Position numbers and translations under genes: made by a program
Part shown: positions 17,216 through 21,233 of the stretch, one piece after another
Numbering within the stretch: the stretch's first letter is position 1
How the letters are laid out: each line of letters begins with the position of its first letter
The notes under the pieces: generated by a model
The model's database searches: none
Told to the model about the DNA's origin: nothing
What the model saw: the letters and a program-made list of their open reading frames with translations, nothing else
DNA from: Isoetes engelmannii
Lineage: Eukaryota; Streptophyta; Lycopodiopsida; Isoetales; Isoetaceae
DNA length: 21,233 nucleotides
Direction: 5' to 3'
NCBI GenBank assembly: GCA_011763485.2
Contig: JAANSK020270936.1
Location: forward strand, 1-21,233

Positions 17216-19995
17216 CTACTCGTTTATATTGCACTGTTGTAAGAAAGGGTGATCATACTTTACATATGTGGTCCAGTAGTCCTTATACTTGGCCATACCT
17301 ATGTCTAGCCATGGCTTCATGTTACCATTGTAGTGGATCACAGCAGCACGGTCAATATCTCTCCTTCGAACATCTGCATTGTATCCCAACCCTAGCACAT
17401 GCCAATGTTTTGGCAGAGCAAAGGTCATGTTGTAAAATGTGATTAGCCCAGGAGGCAATGTTCCCAACTTCCATAAGGTTCTATCCTCATTCTGATTATT
17501 GAGCAATCCATAGTTAGTAACAGTTAGAATGAAAAAAGATCCACAAAGGCAAAGGAAACTTACCATGTTTTGCCATTTATGGTAAATTCCAGTGATATCC
17601 TGCTTCTTCCATTCCTCCAGATCAAAAACGTTCATTCCATAAGCCCAACCACAAGCATTGGGATCAAAGTTACTTGATATAAGTGGGTTTGAGAAGTTCA
17701 AGTATTTGTCAAAACGATGGAAACTGGGTCCACATGTCTCAACAGCACCATTTACATTACCTCTTAGGTCAATATTCCAAAGCGGAGTGAGATCTTTCTG
17801 AACAACAATGTCGTCATCGAGAAAAACAATCTTATCAAGCTTTGGATAAATTTGAGGTAGGTAGAAACGAAGATGATTTAGCATAGATAAATATTTTGGA
17901 TTCCTGTACTTAAGTGTAGCTGACCCGGATGCAACATTTGCTGGGCTGTTTGATTTGAAATAATACTCCTTCATAGAGGCAGACTCCAGCTGCCTCAAAA
18001 CTGGGCAATTTGAAGAATTAAGCCATGTAAAGTCGTCCACATTCTGGACCTCAATGGTTGCATTGCCAGGGGGATTGGCAAGAAACCACATTTTCATAGC
18101 TCCATAGTTGAGTTTATCAGTCACTAGATGGAAAACATGCTTCTCTGGTTCCTGTAGGGAAATAGACTGTTAACACCTAAACTAGAACGACTTTTTTGCC
18201 ACCAAAGGACGGATAAATACCTTGGCATGAGAGATTGTGGAATTCACCACCACTGATGCAGCTAAGATATTGTCGGAAAATAATGCATAATGGTACAAGT
18301 TTGGGTTCTCCAACCTTTCCTTGAGAGAAGAAAATTTGCGCCTTTCTGCTGGAAGCAAAAAGTATTCCACTGTTAACCTCATGGACAGGCAGTGAAGCCC
18401 CTTTGGAACAGTCTTTGCAGCAAGCTGACTGAGATAAACACTCTGTTTCTTTAGCAATCGAGATTCAAGTTCTGTAGCATGCAACATTGCCCGGAGTTTC
18501 TTCACCATGACAGCACAATCATAATGCAGGTCCTTTGCTTTAGCAATGAGCTGGTGAGTAGACTTTATTCTTTCACGCACACTACATAAAGAAGATCGCT
18601 GTTAGATCCAAAGCCTTCACAGCAATGCATGCAAAGCAGATGGAAAAGGAACTTACTTAGGTGGCAGCTCAGTATCAACTTCTGCTTCAGTCAACATTTC
18701 CTGTATTTCTCTATTACGTGTCTTGAGTTCTTGAAACAGTAAAATGCTGTTCTGTGCTTGGGCTATTGAAGCATATGCCTTTCCCATAATGAGTTGGTCC
18801 CGCAGAATTCTTATTAGGGCATCTGGGCTATCACTCTTTCTAGCCACCTTTCCACTTTTCCGTCTAGGTGTGCCAGCTCTATATTCTTCATTTTGCATCT
18901 GCTTTAACATATGTATTAGTCTTAGCACATATTCTATGATAGGACAAATTTTAGCTGATCATACCTTGCCTTGAAACCCATATGAAGTACCAGAGTCGTT
19001 TCTTACTGCAAAGATAACAGTGTCAAAAATACAGAATATTTAGCAGCAAGCAATATTAGATCAAGAAGTGACTTCTTACCTGTTTCTGTGACTTGAGCAA
19101 TAAACTTATTGCGTTCTCTTTGATCAGATGTTACTCCATTTTGTAAAGGGTCTGCTTCTTGACCAGATGTTGTTACTTCTAATTTCTCTGATACATTTTG
19201 GGCTTCTTGAGCAGTCTTGTTTACGGATTGTACCTCTATCTCAACGGTTTCAATTGGCTGCTTTGGTTACAAGTGCAGAAATTAGAATCCTTGTTTCCCC
19301 TGCTAACAAATGATAAGTAGGAAATAACAGGTACGTTACCTGATAATTACCCGAAAAATTTCCGGTAATATCTTCTATATCTTCCTTCACTAATGAAGAC
19401 GGCAAGTCCTTTTGGCCTACAATCTTGAGATTCAGGGGTTCCTCTTCAGCAGCATCAAGATTTGAAGAAATAGCTTGCAGAACCTAATATAAAGCCCGTT
19501 AAGGTCAACCAGAAAAGAGTGGCTATATTCAAAGCTTATTACCTCTTGTGAAAGCAAGTGTTCGAATGTGCTAAGCTTTCGTGAATTCTCTGCCCGACGC
19601 TGCAATCCAAGCAGATTCTTGATTGAGCTTAATTGTCTATCATTTTAAAGTTCCTAGCATCGAAAATGAAGTGGAAACCATAGTCTTACCGTCAAAGATG
19701 CTGACCAATCCGGCAACTCTTTGTGACCTATTAAGATCCAGATAAAAGTTGAACGCAATGTCAAAGGAGGAAAGAAAGATCGGTAATATATCTAAACAGA
19801 GGTTTTCCAGATCCACATTTTTTTTTCAGGATCATGGAAGCAAATTTAATTCAATTGCTCACCTATAGCACGGTTGAAAGCTCCCATTCTTCCGGTTAAG
19901 AAAATCAAAGGCGCGAGAAGTGACACCAAAAGCAAAATAACAACAGATCTGCGGCATCTTGCATTTGTGCGCTGTTGAGCACGCTTCGGAACCAT
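17216..19995 (-). CDS. Polygalacturonate 4-alpha-galacturonosyltransferase (GAUT1/GAUT4-like, GT8)
   Basis: It has ten exons on the minus strand: 19863-19995, 19690-19727, 19543-19599, 19340-19483, 19080-19260, 18965-19005, 18657-18898, 18221-18581, 17564-18151 and 17216-17491. All introns are GT-AG with consistent phases, and the product is 686 aa (685 if exon 5 starts at 19257). The basic N-terminus plus a hydrophobic anchor (about 17-35, VVILLLVSLLAPLIFLTG) predicts a type II Golgi membrane protein. A variable stem runs to about 270, followed by the conserved region (LRAML, KKQSVYLSQLAAKT, HCLSMRLTVEY). The GT8 domain has KIVFLDDDIVVQKD (DDD 511-513, metal and UDP binding), the NACGWAYGMNVFDL motif, and HYNGNMKPW (648-656). 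It transfers galacturonic acid from UDP-GalA onto homogalacturonan in pectin synthesis. Length and order match GAUT1 (about 673 aa). The key residues are intact, so it looks functional. Confidence 0.95.
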
Positions 19996-20460
19996 GGCTT
20001 ATTGCTCAAGAATATGTCCAATGCGGTACTAATACGGCTCTAAAACTGAAAGGGCGTTATATATGGGAGCTCCTTCTTAGGATTTGACACAGGAGATCTA
20101 AATATAAGCTCGTTACATAGCAAATGATGCCGGCCCTCCAATTCCCCTGCTGAGTTGATTTAACAAGCTGCAAAAACATTTTGGTTCATGATCTGAGAAC
20201 TGTTCAAGAGTGCATTGTCTGCAGCATAAAACGGAAAGATATTAGCAGGACGCAAGAAAGCGTTTAGTCCGACAGATTATTACATCGGATCATATTTGTT
20301 AATCATTTTTCCTTACATGAGGTAGACCCCAGGAGAAGAATAATAGCAGCTTAGGTTCTAAGTAAAAGCACGAAACAGGAGCAATGGCGCTGTTCTGAAG
20401 GCTGGCCGCCGGAGTCCGCCATAGCCAGAGCTCCGGTCTTTATAAATGACAGGCAAAATC
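19996..20460 (-). promoter_or_regulatory. GAUT 5' UTR, probable leader intron and TATA box
   Basis: On the minus strand TATAAAG lies at 20444-20438, within CATTTATAAAGACC, so transcription would start near 20405-20415. A leader of about 95 nt then meets a donor-like ATGTAAGG near 20318. A 3' splice-like TTTCAGTTTTAG ends near 20042, shortly before the start codon. This suggests a 5' UTR intron of about 275 bp. It is inferred from signals only. Confidence 0.5.
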
Positions 20461-20730
20461 ACGACGTGCAGGGATTCCACAAAGCTAAATTTAGCCAAAA
20501 GACACAGCTAAATTCAGCGGGAGAATTACCCGCATCCAACGGGGTAGTGCCCCCCACCCAAACATGCCAACAAAAGCTAGACGTGCCAAACATTTGGAGT
20601 TCACTTTCGGTCAGAATGTGGCGACTCTGCTAAATGTAGCGCTGCCAGGTAAGATTCGATCAAGACAAAACGCGTTTCTCGGCTAGCGTGTTTTTTCAGG
20701 CTGACGCTGACGTGTGACGCCACGTCGACA
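20461..20730 (-). promoter_or_regulatory. GAUT upstream region with ACGT-core motifs
   Basis: GACGTG-type cores occur at about 20463 and 20580, and three ACG/ACGT cores are packed in 20708-20729 (TGACGTG, GTGACGC, CCACGTCGAC). Such C/G-box hybrids are bZIP sites in plants (TGACG, ABRE). The 12-bp palindrome GCTAAATTTAGC lies near 20484. Binding is not shown. Confidence 0.35.
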
Positions 20731-21129
20731 AAGTACTGAGACCTTCACGGGAGTAAAAGGAGGGCCCAATGCTTGGATCACATGCGATGCCTCCTAGACA
20801 GAGAGCCGTTGGTTGTGCCCCCCGTGTTATAACCTATTAAATACCTATAATTAATTTCATCCTTAGTGTCGATTCCTTGAATTAACCTAATTTTAATGTA
20901 TTTTAGTGTTAATACCCTCTAATTAATCAAATTTTAATGTATTTTTAGTGCATTCGTTCATTGAGAAATGAAGCATCAATTTTAGCTCCCTAACTTGCAT
21001 TATGCATCCCTTATGTACCTCAAGCAAATCGGGTATGCGTTCTTGCCCAGAATGAAAATCGGGGCTCCATTCTTGCTTGATGACTCGTGGAAGCAGATAA
21101 GAAGCTCTGTTAATTTCCTCGACGCTGCT
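20731..21129. other. Intergenic, includes a 41-bp AT-rich repeat
   Basis: AATTAACCTAATTTTAATG (from 20880) and AATTAATCAAATTTTAATG (from 20921) begin two copies of a 41-bp unit, each followed by TATTTTAGTG or TATTTTTAGTG. A 74-codon minus-strand frame at 20923-21147 has no recognised domain. Confidence 0.5.
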
Positions 21130-21231
21130 GAATGGAAGCAGGTCCACTATTCTCAGACCTGCTATTGGCGGTCGCGCCTAACGGCGCTCCCGCCAATAGC
21201 AGGTCTGAGAATAATGTCCCTGCTTCCATTC
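21130..21231. repeat. 102-bp hairpin: 49-bp arms, TAAC loop
   Basis: The left arm 21130-21178 (starts GAATGGAAGCAGG, ends GCGCC) and the right arm 21183-21231 are reverse complements at 44 of 49 positions. They are separated only by TAAC. The inner core CTCAGACCTGCTATTGGCGG pairs perfectly. The window ends two bases later, so the structure may continue. It is either a foldback/MITE or an arm of a larger inverted element. A small-RNA hairpin is also possible. Confidence 0.9.
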
Positions 21232-21233
21232 CA

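Noticed and set aside
20923-21147. 74-codon minus-strand frame containing LPRVIKQEWSPDFHSGQE
   Set aside because: Somewhat coding-like, but it overlaps the terminal hairpin and an AT-rich repeat, and I cannot match it to a family.
1-21233. CRISPR array, rRNA, tRNA, bacterial operon
   Set aside because: No evenly spaced repeat-spacer pattern, no recognisable rRNA or tRNA core motifs, and the genes are intron-bearing and eukaryotic.

Overview
This window is nuclear DNA of a land plant. It has spliced genes with GT-AG introns, a pectin-type GAUT glycosyltransferase, plant LINEs and MITE-like elements. The lineage is not certain. The mixture of LINE types would suit a non-flowering plant (bryophyte, fern, lycophyte or gymnosperm), but that is inference. 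No bacterial or organellar features are visible.

Layout. 1-1560 is AT-rich intergenic DNA with one short tandem repeat and a G run. About 1560-2350 is an old fragment of a Ty3/gypsy LTR retrotransposon (end of pol). 2992-4027 (+) is an intact six-exon gene for a twin-CX9C mitochondrial protein of the CHCHD2/CHCHD10/Mix17 family. Its last exon and 3' flank are tandemly duplicated, and a second tandem duplication and a possible MITE follow. 5902-6024 is a short broken piece of an AGC-type protein kinase. About 7125-11487 (+) is a nearly full-length but decayed LINE ('A') with coiled-coil ORF1, endonuclease, reverse transcriptase and a C-terminal zinc-knuckle-like region. A 354-bp PIF/Harbinger (Tourist-like) MITE with TAA target duplications sits exactly at its 3' end (11488-11841). 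13024-13645 (-) is the 3' end of a second LINE ('B') that looks related to A. Abutting it, 13646-16020 (+) is the 3' part of an L1-type plant LINE ('C'). A 112-bp foldback follows. 17216-19995 (-) is an intact ten-exon GAUT1/GAUT4-like galacturonosyltransferase (686 aa as modelled here), with its promoter near 20440. The window ends in a 49-bp-arm hairpin with a 4-nt loop.

The two intact genes converge on about 13 kb of repeat-rich DNA and do unrelated jobs: mitochondrial intermembrane-space homeostasis and Golgi pectin synthesis. Nothing suggests they cooperate. The most unusual points are the duplicated terminal exon of the CHCH gene, the in-frame stop-free intron in the GAUT gene, the nested repeats in LINE A ORF1, the long C-terminal extension of LINE C, and the two foldbacks. 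I do not see a convincing new multi-gene system.
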